Counted from the stretch's first letter, positions 41,881 through 55,596 are shown. The stretch: 64,000 nucleotides of DNA from Tachypleus tridentatus (GCF_004210375.1 NC_134834.1:146601009-146665008), one strand, 5' to 3'. Notes: generated by a model from the letters alone, not told the origin. Numbers and translations are program-made.

Positions 41881-43675
41881 GTGTCTACCTAATGCAAGCT
41901 TATACAATATTAGAAATATAAACTATTTTAGAATCGGCACTGTATTCGCAAATATCAAATTACAAAGTCGTTGTACCGAGTTTTTGCAAAAGTAAAACTA
42001 CAGTTTCTAAACTCTTGCATAACTACAAGTACACTTAGAAAGTAAAAATGTAATTACCTTTTCATTCTATTTGTAAGTAACTTGTACTATAAATAAACGA
42101 ACGTACATAATTTCTTAGGCATTATAGAGACAAACAGAATATTTTCGGAATAAGTTAAGTGGCTGTGCAAATAACTTAATAATTTGATTTAATTATACAA
42201 ATTGATAGTGTTTAAAATATCGATTTTGAAGGGCTACATATTTAGAATATTTTCATTGGTGTATACAGTGACAAAGAAAGATAAATGATGGGTCGCAATG
42301 CGTTATGGGCTCCTCCACTGTCCCTCTTTCTGTAAGTTAGATAAATCCAATGATTATTTATAAAGGAAAAACTACGTACAATAACGTTTTCTTTTAGTCC
42401 TATATTTAACTCGAAATGTAAGTGAATTTTGTTCTGCGAACGCATCAGAGCTCACGATAAATGAAAATGCAAAATAATTATTAGGCTTAGGACCTTTCAG
42501 TTAAACGAATTTATTTGGTAATTAATGATGTAGTGATAATCTACACTGTCTAATTTATGGGCACTTCTTAGACCTCTTGAGAACGGACCTACGTGCAACT
42601 ACACTGGCTGCAATGGTCACTTCTGATTGGATATTTAAAACAGCTTATTTTATCTCATTGTTCCAAATACGTACTTCAAATAGTAGTTATGCGCTTGAAA
42701 TATTTTTTTAAAAACACTGTACAATTATTACATCGTTTCTGGAGTGATTGTAAGTCGATTTAATTGACTCAGAAATAGATAACTAATAGACGTGTCTCAA
42801 GCAATTAACGATTATAAGAAACACATGTTATATCCCAACGGAGCTGATGTTACCTTGTAGAATTGCCCGAAAGGCCTAGTCGGCACTGAAAATGACAGAC
42901 ACTGTTGTTTACATAACGCTCATAAAATAAGTTTACACTTTGTTCTAGGAAAGTACACTCTCTAAGAGACGTACACAACCATTGTGCTTGTCAATGTTTT
43001 ATAGTTTGTGCTTTAAAAGAAGACGTTGAACTGGGTTCAAACATAATCACGCACGTATGACAGAACAGTGTCACGTGACTGAAAAAGACAAGTTGACGCC
43101 CTTAACGACACTCACAGGTGAAGTCCTACAGGTACCTTTATAACCATCGATTATAGTGATAGAAAGTAATGTATCATACTATTAATAAAGCATAGCAGAA
43201 ATTAAAACGCAAGAGTTACCTTTTATGGTATGTGGTAAGTCAGTGACCGCATTTCATTAATGAAAATACCAAAATAGTTTGCAGGGAGAACTTAATAAAC
43301 TACTTTTTAATTTATTTACGGATACAAGGTAAATATTTGTAAACTTTTTTATCTTTCAGAACCATATTTCGCTAGATAGAAAACTTTGAATACAATTAAT
43401 AGTTTCGTTTGAGGTTTATTTAGTGATAAAGTGTATCTTAATATAATTTACTGCTTTAATTTGTTTAAAAATAATCTTAATTTAAACTAAAGCTATAAAT
43501 TGTGATTAGGATAGAATTGTACAACACACAAAACTATCACGTGCTACAGTATTACTGCTGAAACTACGTAATGTTTTCAAACGAGACTCAAAATTCGAGC
43601 ATTTTAGAACAGTTGACTATTCTTCAGGGGAATAAAGGGTTATATTTTAGAAATATAAATAAATATATTTGTTTG
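41881..43675. other. No gene recognised
   Basis: AT-rich spacer with no coding family or repeat identified. A slightly GC-richer part lies near 42,820-43,130. Confidence 0.4.
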
Positions 43676-43842
43676 TGAAATAACAGAGTTGGTTTCATGT
43701 ATTTGTTTTAGTATTTTAAACAGCTTGTTCAACTGTATTGCTCAAAAAAGAAAATTAGTGCCAGCAATGATGCGCATGCTCAAAATTCCTGTAGAGATAC
43801 GGGCTCACTATGTGAGTAAGGGTTTAATTTGCTTTCAATTTC
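43676..43842 (+). repeat. 167-bp segment duplicated at 46,160
   Basis: The segment from GTGAAATAACAGAGTTGG to GCTTTCAATTTC matches 46,160-46,326 with only one difference that I can find (CTCAAAAAAG against CTCACAAAAG). It leads into a minus-strand SINE-A in both places. Confidence 0.95.
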
Positions 43843-44093
43843 ACGCAAAGCTACACTAGGGCTATTTGCGCTAGCCGTTCCTAATTTAGTAGTGTAAGAC
43901 TAGAAAGAGGGCAACTAGTCATCACCACCCACCTCCAACTCTTGGGCTATTCTTTTTATCAACGAATAGTGGGATTGACAGACACTTATAACGCCCTCAC
44001 GGCTGAAAGGGCGAGTATGTTTGGTGTGACGAGGATTCGAACCCGTGATCATCATATTGCGAGTTAAAGAGCTTAACTATTTGTCCATGACGG
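43843..44093 (-). mobile_element. SINE-A, diverged, at a duplication edge
   Basis: Complete on the minus strand. It differs from the SINE at 46,327-46,583 at many positions, although the adjoining 167 bp are nearly identical. Its head side does not show the GTGAGTAAGG duplication present at the other copy. Confidence 0.88.
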
Positions 44094-44234
44094 GTCAGTT
44101 TGTCATTTCAAACTTTAGAGAGACATAACGCTAAGAGCATTCGAGTATCTTTGCTCGAAAACTCAACAGCAACAAACAAACATACATTTAATTTGACCTT
44201 GACGTATCATTTTCAACAAATGTTCTTGGTAGTA

Positions 44235-44555
44235 AGTTGTGTGACTTGGTGGTTATGGTGTTCTATTCGCAATCTGCGGGTCGCGAGTTCGAATCTCGAA
44301 CATGCTCACCCCTTCAGCCACGGGGACGTTGTAATGTAACAGTAAATCCCATTATTCTTTGGTAAAAAGTAACCCCAGTATTTGTGGTGGGTGGAGCTGA
44401 CGAGCTGCTTTTCCTCTAGTCTTTTACTGCTAAATCGCGACCCTCTGATTACGATAGTTGTTAGTGGATGGTGATGACTAGCCTTCCTACTGCTAAATTA
44501 GGGACGGAAGGCGAAAGTAGCCCTCGTGTAGCTTTGCGCGAAATTCACATTAAAC
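44235..44555 (+). mobile_element. Mosaic SINE-A
   Basis: A plus-strand head and body run to TTTTACTGCTAAAT. They are followed by a minus-strand head fragment (CGCGACCCTCTGATTACGA), then a second plus-strand body piece (GGATGGTGATGACTAGCC) and the normal tail. The element is therefore a recombinant of at least three SINE pieces. Confidence 0.8.
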
Positions 44556-45041
44556 TATACTATTGTACGAGAAATTTAAGAATATTCTAGAAACCTCTTT
44601 AAATCTTGTACATCCACAGCTTTGGTTTTTTGGAATTTTCTTTCACGTGATAGGAAACACTGTTCGTGTATTGAGAAACACCAGTAGTTTTATTTATATA
44701 TATATATTCAATATTACCTAGAATTCGCTTTTCACCTTTGGTTTAGTTAGGTTAATTTTTACATTTACTTACTTTGGGTTATTACGCATCGTGTATTTAT
44801 ACGTAATGTATTATTTTTATAACTTTCAATTAAATATTAGTTATTGTTTTGCGCCATTGGAACGTTAATGCTACCTACAAATGCGGTTTGAACTAAAACA
44901 CGTGGGTTTAATTGTCACAGTTAGAATAGCATTTGATCTAATATAGTTAAGGTACAGTTAAGGTGAGTTTTTTGATAAAGTGCAGTGTTATAGAGAGCAA
45001 TATGTGAAACAACTAGACATTAGTGACTATTATTCAAGACA
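44556..45041. other. No gene recognised
   Basis: AT-rich spacer. Confidence 0.4.
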
Positions 45042-45465
45042 AGTGCCAGTGTTAAAGGGGTCCTCTAAGTTATGTGTGCTATTTTGTTTATTTATTGTGT
45101 TTACGAGTACCAGTGTTAATGGGTTCTCTAAGTTATGTGTGCTATTTTGTTTATTTATTGTTTACGAGTACCAATGTTAATGGGTTCTCTAAGCTATGTG
45201 TGTTATTGTGTTTACGAGTACCAGTGTTAATAGGTTCTGTAAGTTATGTGTGCTATTTTGTTTATTTATTGTGTTTACGAGTACCAGTGTTAGTGGGTTC
45301 TTTAAGTTATGTGCTATTTTGTGTTATTTATTGTGTTACCGAGTATCAGTGTTAATGGGTTCTTTAAGTTATGTGCTATTTTGTTTATTTATTGTGTTTC
45401 CGAGTACCAGTGTTAATGGGTTCTTCAAGTTATGTGTGCTATTTTGTTTATTTATTGTGTTTACT
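45042..45465. repeat. Minisatellite, about 62-bp unit, about seven units
   Basis: Units carry ACCAGTGTTAATGGGTTCT, AAGTTATGTGTGCTATTTTG and TTTATTTATTGTGTTTACGAG. One unit near 45,185-45,225 lacks about 20 bases. Overlapping 66 to 108-codon frames here only reflect the repeat. Confidence 0.93.
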
Positions 45466-45647
45466 TTGGTTACAGTAGTTAGTACATATAGATTCATTTT
45501 ATTTTCATTTATCGTTTATTAATATAAACTTATTATAAAGATTGTTTTACATTACTTTCCTAGAATTTGTATTTAGAGCTAATATCAGTTTCCTAACCAG
45601 GACAAACCTCTTCAGATATTATTCGGTTTACGACCGAAAATGTCTTC

Positions 45648-45768
45648 TGTTGGGACAGCGATAAGGCTTCAAATTTACACCGCTAAAATCAGGGGTTCGA
45701 TTCCCCTCGGTGGACATAGCAGATAGTCCTATGTATTTGCTATAAGAAAAACATACACACATATACAT
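45648..45768 (+). mobile_element. SINE-B
   Basis: Complete copy with GGGACAGCGATAAGGC, the intact B box GGGTTCGATTCC, CCTCGGTGGACATAG, CAGATAGTCC, TTTGCTATAAG and an ACATACACAC end. Confidence 0.9.
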
Positions 45769-46105
45769 GGCTAAAAATATCGTTCATAGCGAGGGATTCC
45801 AACCAATGAAGCTATGCATTCACATCTCTTTAAAAGTAGAAACTTAAGAAAATTGTTGCATTAATTATACTGGAGGATAGGTTTATTTTTAATTTTGCTC
45901 TATGCACATAACTTAGTGCAATCGGAAGTTGATTTATTTGACACTATAGCATCATGAAATAATTTTATTATGAAAATATAGCACGTGAGTGTGGTCTGAA
46001 GAAATAATTCACAAGAATATATTATTAGAATGTAGTGTTGAAGTTTTCGAAAGAGTATATGAAACCAATTAGTGTTATCCTTTCGATTTCTCTTTTCCTG
46101 GGCTA

Positions 46106-46131
46106 CTGATGAGGGTTGGAATTTCCCGAAA
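46106..46131 (+). other. Hammerhead-like core, probably degenerate
   Basis: CTGATGA (46,106-46,112), GGG, a nine-base loop, CCC, then GAAA (46,128-46,131) reproduce the conserved half of a hammerhead ribozyme with a 3-bp stem II. Stem I can form only four pairs (GCTA with TAGT), and the base at the expected U16.1 position is C. A working ribozyme is therefore unlikely. Confidence 0.3.
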
Positions 46132-46159
46132 ATCGGTTTAACTTAGTGACAAGTGGTAA

Positions 46160-46326
46160 GTGAAATAACAGAGTTGGTTTCATGTATTTGTTTTAGTATT
46201 TTAAACAGCTTGTTCAACTGTATTGCTCACAAAAGAAAATTAGTGCCAGCAATGATGCGCATGCTCAAAATTCCTGTAGAGATACGGGCTCACTATGTGA
46301 GTAAGGGTTTAATTTGCTTTCAATTT
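46160..46326 (+). repeat. 167-bp segment duplicated from or to 43,676
   Basis: The partner of 43,676-43,842, about 2.5 kb away in direct orientation. This locus keeps the SINE target duplication on both sides, so it is more likely to be the donor. Confidence 0.95.
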
Positions 46327-46583
46327 CGCGCAAAGCTACTCAAGGGCTATCCGCGCTAGCTATCCCTAATTTAGCAGTGTAAGTCTAGAGGGAAGGCAAC
46401 TAGTCATCACCACCCACCGCCAACTCTTGGAGTACTTTTTTTACCAACGAATAGTGGGATTGACCCTCACATTATAACGCTCCCACGCCTGAAAAAGGCA
46501 AGCATGTTTGGTGTGACGGGGATTCGAACCCGCGGCCCTCAGATTACGAATTGAGTGCCTTAACCACCTGGCCATGCCGGGTC
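46327..46583 (-). mobile_element. SINE-A with target-site duplication
   Basis: GTGAGTAAGG lies at 46,297-46,306, just before the A-rich end, and recurs just after the head at about 46,584-46,593. Head, body and tail are complete. The tail stem reads GCGCG...TTGCGC with the outer pairs kept. Confidence 0.9.
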
Positions 46584-46593
46584 GTGAGTAAGG

Positions 46594-47847
46594 AACATTT
46601 TAAAACAATATGTTTGAGACGCGAATGTTTTAAATATTGTGCGATTGTTTTTGAAGTCAGCAAACTGATTATACTTTGTAAACCGACTAAAATGTAATGT
46701 TTGGAAAACAAAAGGGTATCTTAACCACATACTTGTTTATTCGAAAACGAATAATAGTTACAATGTTATTCTTAATGGTTATAGTATATGGTAAGTCAGG
46801 GACTAGTTCAATGATATGTTTCGAAAAATCAACAGTTAACTAGCGGTGATTAAGTATAAGTTAGTGATTAATTCAATAAGATGTCTAACATAACTTAGTG
46901 ATCGATGTTCCTGCTCGTGTCGTGTCCTACACTCACCTTGTTTGTTGCCACGTGCTGGAAAACAGTCACCAGGAGAATGGCTGATCAAACCTTCCATTAA
47001 CTTTGTTTTCCTTTTGGTCTTTTGATAAATACGACGTGTTTGTGTGTCTTGTTGTTATGCTGTCTTTTTTCCAGAAATTCATTCAGTATTTTTTAAAGCG
47101 TCTTTGACCTTTAACCCCAGATCAGCAGGATTCTTTTTTCAGCCCCTAGGGATGTAACCTGTAGATTTTGAATAACGTCTACTGTTTATAACTGTTCAGA
47201 AAGTAATATCCACGGTCGGACCAACGGACAATGTTTTCGCTATTTCTCTCTGGACTTATTTGATCAAAGTAGGTTTTTTGGGGTTAACAAGTTTTTTTTA
47301 TATTTGTAATTAGCTCATAAAGTTTAATTGTTTGAGTGAGTAACTAAGTGGTAGCTGGAACTAAAGCAAGGTTGTTTTATTTATCAATGTTTTCTAGAAT
47401 TTTTATTTACATATATTTATCCCCTTCAACAAAAATATCGGACACCCCTCCACTAAACATAAGACCTTACTTTATTGTCCAAAAGAATTATTTAAGTACA
47501 AATACACATAGACATGTGAGGAAGATAGATTCCTTGCGTCTAAGGGTGTGTGGAAGTCGCTAACATCTCGCAAGGAGTGTCTATAGAATGATAGAAGTGT
47601 GAAAAATCGATATCTGATATAATCGCAGTGCTTGGTTTGGCGTGCACAAGACCATTTAAACAGGCAACATGACAATACAATATCTAAAATGTTGGGCAAA
47701 AAACACTGATGTGACAAGCATTCTATGAGAACGTCGAGAAAAAAGTCCAGAAATAATATTTTCAATACATTTACTGTGACACACTTTATCTAATATGGCT
47801 ATGTTTGGAAAGGGGTGTAACAGCTGTGAAGTCTACGTTGTGTGTTC
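46594..47847. other. No gene recognised
   Basis: AT-rich spacer. The 97-codon minus-strand frame at 47,472-47,765 has no signature I recognise. Confidence 0.35.
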
Positions 47848-47857
47848 TCCTTAACTA

Positions 47858-48133
47858 TGAACCCCGCATGTCCAGGTGGGTAAGACACTCGACTCTTAAT
47901 CTGAGGGTCACAGGTTCGAATCCCCGTCATATCAAACATACTCACCCTTTCCGCCGTGGGGGCGTTATAATGTGACGGTCAATCCTACTATTCGTTAATA
48001 AAAAAGTAGTCAAGAGTTGGCGGTGGTTGGTGATGACTAGCTTCCTCCCTCTAGTCTTACACTGCTAAATTAGGGACGGCTAGTGCAGATAGTCCTCAAG
48101 TAGCTTTGCGCGAAATTAAAAAACAAACAAACA
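47858..48133 (+). mobile_element. SINE-A with target-site duplication
   Basis: TCCTTAACTA flanks it at 47,848-47,857 and 48,134-48,143. The head, the B box GGTTCGAATCCCC, the body and the tail are complete, with an AAAAACAAACAAAC end. Confidence 0.93.
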
Positions 48134-48143
48134 TCCTTAACTA

Positions 48144-50235
48144 AGGCCCCTTTTAGAAATAGTGACCAAACATGGGTGTCCAGAGAAAGGTGGTGGTGGG
48201 TTATAAGATAAACGGCATCTGGACATTACATTTAAGACCAATCTATGATGTGTGTAAGTATCATGAATTATGTCTGTAGGTCCTAAACATTTATCTACCA
48301 TGAGTCTTGATTGAGATGACATCAAGGATCTTAGTGAAATATTTGGTCAGCATACCAGAGAGATAACGTTTAGTGCCACAAAGCATCCATTAAGCCCAGA
48401 TATTAATCATGCAGAGCATATAAAATCATTTTGAAAAGTTGGTTTCAACGACTAGACCGCTCTTTTTCAGCCATCTTCAAATCTGATTCTACTTAGCCTT
48501 AGGTATTGTTTCACCATATTCTGGTTTGAACATACGTGGACCTAGGTATTGTGTCATTTGTTTGCTCGTAACACGTTCCATGTTTAGTTATCACTTTCTT
48601 CTCAGATCGTAAATGTGCGGTAAATTTCGGAATGGTACAAGTTTCAGATAGCATATCGTTAGTGTTTCTCTATAAGAAAACGAAGTTGGACTGAAACTAT
48701 GTGTTGTACTGGTTCCACATCTACAGACTTATCAACATAAAATACACAGTGTTGCAAAACCCCTGCACCATGGCGATTTTTTTTATAAACTCCTACATTG
48801 TTACAGTTCTTCAAAATGTGCAAAGTTAATATTATGACACGATGTGTCAACAAGGGAAAGTTAAAAATAACCCAACCAGTAATTAAAGCAAAGGAAATTA
48901 AAGGAAACAGTAAGTGAATCACAAACATGATGTAGAAAAATCACCGTAGTATGTTTTTATCATGCTTTACATTCGCTTCTGTTTCAGTTCTTTGCAATTT
49001 TTTCACGTGTCTAAAAGTGCAGAAAGCCGAAAGAAAATGGTTTTGTTTGAGCATTTATATTTAGTCCGGAAATTCAATGCAAATTGTATCCTCAGATCTT
49101 GTCTTTCAATATCCCAATAACGACCTGTACTTGTTAACTAAGTCAATACTACGTTACTTTATGATATGAAGTTTTAGCTAGATATTGGTATTGCGTTGTT
49201 ATTAAACTCCGGGACTTTGACGTTTCGATGAACTTGGCAACTCAATGTGGAAGAGAAGCCATTTAATATCCTTTCAATAAAGTTTATGGTATGTTCATCT
49301 AGCCCCCTTCCCCATCCCAGCAGGATGGTGACGTGTTTCTGATAACATACCCACTGTCACATGTTTCGCTGGCCTTCTCTTATATCATGATTTAAATAAA
49401 TAAGAGAATATAAACAGATAGATCTGCAGACGAACGTAGATTAACGTTCGAACAGAAAACTGGACAGAACAGAAGATATGAGACCTACGCGAAAACAGAT
49501 GGAGGGACAATGAAACGACAATTTTTCGCGCTTATTATTTCTATTCATACAACTAGTGCTGTAAAAGGCCTGTATAATGTTAATTTTGGACGATAATCAA
49601 CAGAACGTTTGTTAATTAAGCACAATTTAATTTAAGAACCTGTGACTAGTGACTAGTTTCATCTGTCTTCCAAACATACTTGTGCGCCTATTATGTAAAC
49701 AAAGGTAATCCATTTTCTTCAGAGCAGAGTTATCATTGAATATTTACTGTCAAGTTTCGTTCTGTTCATGCTTTATACTGTACTTTCATGGTAATATATT
49801 TATATCAGCCTCCAGATATTAGTGACTTTGTCATGAACTTCCAAAGAGTTCAGTTTTGCTTTTCGATGGGATTATGTTTTGCACTCATTTTCATAGCGTT
49901 CATCTTTATCTCTTTATGAATTTATGCATACATTCATCTGTTTTATGTCTATATTTAGCTCTTCATCCGTTTGTATATTTAGTCATCGTCTAACAATCCA
50001 TCTGCAGGCAAATAATGTGCACACATAATCAGGGAAACGGTCAGGAAAAAGATATAAAAGGCAAACACTAATGCAATTTCTTTGTGAAAATGAACTGCAC
50101 TAGAGCAAAATCACGTGTTAATAGCTTACATCGCGATTAGTTGTAATCTACCCAATCAGGAAGAGACACGCTAATATTAAGCCTACAAACACAGAGACAG
50201 TCATACTAGAAGGCGAGACTAGTATTCTTCATGTC
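48144..50235. other. Long stretch without recognised genes
   Basis: No coding family, RNA gene or repeat is seen. The 89-codon minus-strand frame at 48,659-48,928 has no signature. A short hairpin, CGAACGT-AGATTA-ACGTTCG, lies at about 49,431. Confidence 0.4.
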
Positions 50236-50239
50236 TGTT

Positions 50240-50610
50240 TCACTTTGAATTATGTTGTGAAAAATGCATGTTCAATGCTGTATCTTGGACAATATTGTCA
50301 GTGATCATAAAAAAATTAATGGTACCCTGACAACAGGTATGCACAGGCATATTCTGATCTACGACACCATTCCTTCAGGAACACGACTCATCAGGCGGAG
50401 AATCATCTTCCAGCAAGAAAACGATACCAAACACACAGTAAAGTAGCTAGTGAAAAACTTCCAAAAATGGATTGGTCTGAACAAGGTCCTAATGTAAACA
50501 TTCTTCAATTGTCTTATGAAGAAACTGAGAAGTTAAAATGTAAATAAACATCTTGGACGAATTTGGGAGAGTAATACGGGATTTATAATTACACCACATA
50601 ATGAAATATT
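50240..50610 (+). pseudogene. Tc1-like transposase fragment
   Basis: The frame at 50,264-50,446 contains KINGTLTTGMHRHIL and SGTRLIRRRIIFQQENDTKH. In intact Tc1 transposases the last block is (I/F)FQQDNDPKHT, with the second catalytic Asp. Here that Asp is Glu. Downstream, KNFQKWIGLNKV and a decayed remainder can be followed for about 150 bases. The N-terminal half is absent. Confidence 0.75.
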
Positions 50611-51342
50611 GATAAACTGTATGGAAACATAATAAGATGTAATGATCTGTGTGAATCACATTAACGAAATATTAGGCATTCTACATTATATTCGCTTTTC
50701 TTATACGTTTTCTGTGGAAATAATTTAGTAATATTAATAAATCCACCATCTAATTGTCATTAATCTTTGTATACAATTCCTTTATCTGTATCACTCGGGT
50801 GTTGCCATAATAAATACTGTACTTATTATATATATGGATTGGATACATACATAAACTGGAAAGTAGAAACGTGTAAACGAAGCGGAAGAGAGTAGTTGAT
50901 CGAATCGTCAACATTTTCTAAGTTGATTTTTTTTACTATTGCTTATGCTGGTCTAAAATAACACTACAGAATATAAGGAAACGTTTTAAAAGTTATGCTA
51001 CCTGCTATTCTAAGTTTTCTAAGAGATTATTTTGAACGAGTTTTAGCTTTTGTTTGCGCTACAAATGTACCAGGACAGTCATAAGTTTATAGACTTAAGA
51101 TCCCCCCCCCGTAGACACTGCTCAATATAACTTTACTCTAAAACGAACAAATATGTGGGAACAATCAAATATACACTATAAATATTAGAATATTGTATTT
51201 ACAAACAATACAATGCTTTTTGACACGTACCTATCAATTTAAAAGTCAAAAACCATTATTTTGCAATTTCACGCCTTTTAATTTTAGAATGCGTATTTTT
51301 ATGTGTATAAATTTTGTTATGATCTATAGACGTTAGAGCATG
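50611..51342. other. No gene recognised
   Basis: AT-rich spacer with a C run at 51,102-51,110. Confidence 0.4.
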
Positions 51343-51441
51343 TAATAATGCAGTGGTTCCAAACCAGGGGTGCGAGATAGCGTTTCAGGGAGTGCGAGAT
51401 AACATTTCAGTTTTTTTTTTTGTTTTCTTTATATTAAGGGT

Positions 51442-51775
51442 TAGTTAGTTAGTTATCACCATTAGATTCCATCGAGGAACATAGGACCGCAATCGCTTAC
51501 GGATTCTTCAACAGGTATTTAAGCAAGTAGGTTGTTAGCCCACTGCCTCGAGCCGTCCCTAATTTAGCAGTGCAAGACTAGAGGGAAGGCAGCTAGTCAT
51601 CACCACCCACCGCCAACTCTTGGGCTTCTCTTTTACCAACGAATAGTGGGATTGACCGTCACATTATAACGCCCCCACGGCGGGGAGGGCGAGCATGTTT
51701 GGCGCGACGCGGGCACGAACCCGCGACCCTTGGATTACGAGTTGCACGCCTTACGCGCTTGGCCATGCCAGGCCC
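51442..51775 (-). mobile_element. SINE-A variant with a different 3' tail, nested in hAT
   Basis: TATATTAAGGGT flanks it at 51,430-51,441 and 51,776-51,787. On the minus strand the SINE-A head and body are normal up to GGGACGGCT. The usual GATAGCCC...TTTGCGC stem-loop is then replaced by about 110 bases starting CGAGGCAGTGGGCTAACAAC and ending TGGTGATAACTAACTAACTA. The repeated AACT end looks like the 3' terminus of another LINE class. Because the duplication encloses the whole unit, it moved as one piece. Confidence 0.9.
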
Positions 51776-52204
51776 TATATTAAGGGTACTGTCCTGTATA
51801 TTCAAAAGTTACGTTCGATTTTTATTTCTTATTTTTCTTGTTACAGACGTTGCTTTTTACCTTGTTACGATAAACTATCGTTTCTACCGTTACCGGCGCA
51901 GACCGAAATCTTAATGTACAACTGTAAACAATCAACACACGAAACGTAAACGTGGCCTAAATACTCGGCACAACTAATTAGGTTACGTTCGTGAACACCG
52001 TCCTAAAGTGTATATTATTTATTTATGTTATGTATTCACGTCATCGTGACTCGAGAAACTTCCAGAATTAATCGATGACGTTATGTGAAGTATATTCGAG
52101 AATGTTCTAGAAAGTTTCGCAGAGTATATAAACCCATGCGTGATGCTATGGTAGTCAGTGCATTGTTGATTCTGTGTTCGTGCAAAAAATCTTTGTCAAA
52201 GAAA

Positions 52205-53942
<1,738 letters not shown>

Positions 53943-54248
53943 ATTTAAAATGGCTTATGAACATTTGAACATTTCAAATTCAAAGAAATTTCATTTCATG
54001 CATGGATGAAAATTTATTTTTTGTAGGCCATGTAGGGTTTATGCAACTTTTAGTTTATTGTAATATTTTTTTCTTTCCTAAATGTTTCATTTTTGTTTAT
54101 ATATCATTAAAAAACTAATTATAAAAATTTGTTTTGGCCACCTTCACCTTTATTCTTAAATAAATAATTACTGTGATGGGTGCAAGAACATATTAAAAGT
54201 TTTTAGGGGTGCGGGACAAAAAAAAGGTTGGGAAACATTGTAATGATG

Positions 54249-54987
54249 GAATATCTGTTACAATTCAAAGGTAATAAAGTGTTTTTGGACTTTGTAACCT
54301 TTGTCAAAGCTAAAGCTATATTTTACATATCCCTCCTTTACACCCTTGCCATGCAATGAACCATATCTATAGTTTGGCACATGATATGTTTGTAAACTGT
54401 GTATCGTTTAAAAGTTCTCTTTACAAAGCTTGTAAATATATGAAAAGCGATACCATATAAATAACTTTTTGATATTCTACGTCACAAATAATCACGTGTA
54501 CTGAATGAAGTTTCAGTGAAACGTGACTGATTTGTCACAACCATTGTTTTTCTAAACGTTTCTTGACCAGCTACAGGTCTTAGAGTTTTATTTCATAGTA
54601 TTTTCTAGTCTTTTTACGACAGTCTGATTTGGTATTATTGTTAAAGTACGTGTAAGAAGGCTGTGTGTATTTCTGAAAATAAGGAATTTCTCGTATCTGG
54701 CTCAGAGCAAGATATTAGGCTTAGCGATAGTTCAGCAGCCGAGTGAGCTACGCTTGAGTGAATCTCATTCGACTAGTGTAGTGTAAACAAAGGGAAACAA
54801 AAATACCCTCGAAGTTTGTACTGTTATTACAATAAAACTTGAGTGTTTATTTTAGAAGTGTTGAGAAATATTATTTTAAAATATAAGAAGTATTAGAAGC
54901 AATTATTTGTGTGAAACAAAAATAATATTCTGCTTCACGAGAAACATTAAATTAAAGACAAATAAGTTAATAACTAAATGTTAACTT
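54249..54987. other. No gene recognised
   Basis: AT-rich spacer. Confidence 0.4.
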
Positions 54988-55252
54988 CTGTTTGTTTTGG
55001 AATTTCGCACAAAGCTACTCGAGGGCTATCTGTGCTAGCCGTCCCTAATTTAGCAGTGTAAGACTAGAGGGAAGGCCTCACCATCCACCGCCAACTCTTG
55101 GGCTACTCTTTTACCAACGAATAGTGGGATTGACCGTCACATTATAACGCCCCCACGGCTGGGAGGGCGAGCATGTTTGGCGCGATGCGGATGCGAACCC
55201 GCGACCCTCAGATTACGAGTCGCACGCCTTAACGCGTTTGGCCATGCCGGGC
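54988..55252 (-). mobile_element. SINE-A with compensated stem
   Basis: Complete on the minus strand except for a small deletion around GGAAGGC(AGCTAGT)CATCACC. Read in the sense direction, the tail stem is GCACA/TGTGC rather than GCGCA/TGCGC: both sides changed and pairing is kept. Weak flanking similarity (ATGTTAA at 54,977 and 55,256) may be the target duplication. Confidence 0.9.
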
Positions 55253-55358
55253 CACATGTTAAATTCATTCTGTAATGATAGGCTTAAGTTGTGCGTACAA
55301 TTTTGAAATTGTAAAAGGGATTAATTTGAACTGTTAAACTTGTGTATACCTCTACATA

Positions 55359-55596
55359 CAGGGTGGCCCGTAAGTCCCTACCCATCCATATGTTGTTATG
55401 TTATATTCAATTACGCATATATTATAAATTTGTTTCTTTTTTTCAGAGAAATATGGCCAATGTAAGCCAATTTACACTTGATAATGTCTCGCAGAACATG
55501 GCGTCGCGTAATATTATGCAGCGAGAATGAAGGACAGCACACAGATACACTGGATACATAAGGTATATGGATGGGTAGAGACTTACGAGCACCCTG
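55359..55596. mobile_element. MITE with TA target duplication
   Basis: The ends are inverted repeats of about 34 bp: CAGGGTGGCCCGTAAGTCCC at the left, and at the right the reverse complement of CAGGGTGCTCGTAAGTCTC. TA flanks both sides (55,357-55,358 and 55,597-55,598). The 238-bp interior has no transposase. TA duplication suggests mobilisation by a Tc1/mariner-type enzyme, which is inferred. Confidence 0.88.

Noticed and set aside
45074..45522. 93 and 108-codon repetitive hydrophobic frames
   Set aside because: They follow the 62-bp minisatellite across three frames, and no single frame is maintained.
47472..47765. 97-codon minus-strand frame
   Set aside because: It has no recognisable motif, no conserved neighbour and no splice or start context. 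I cannot tell it from chance.
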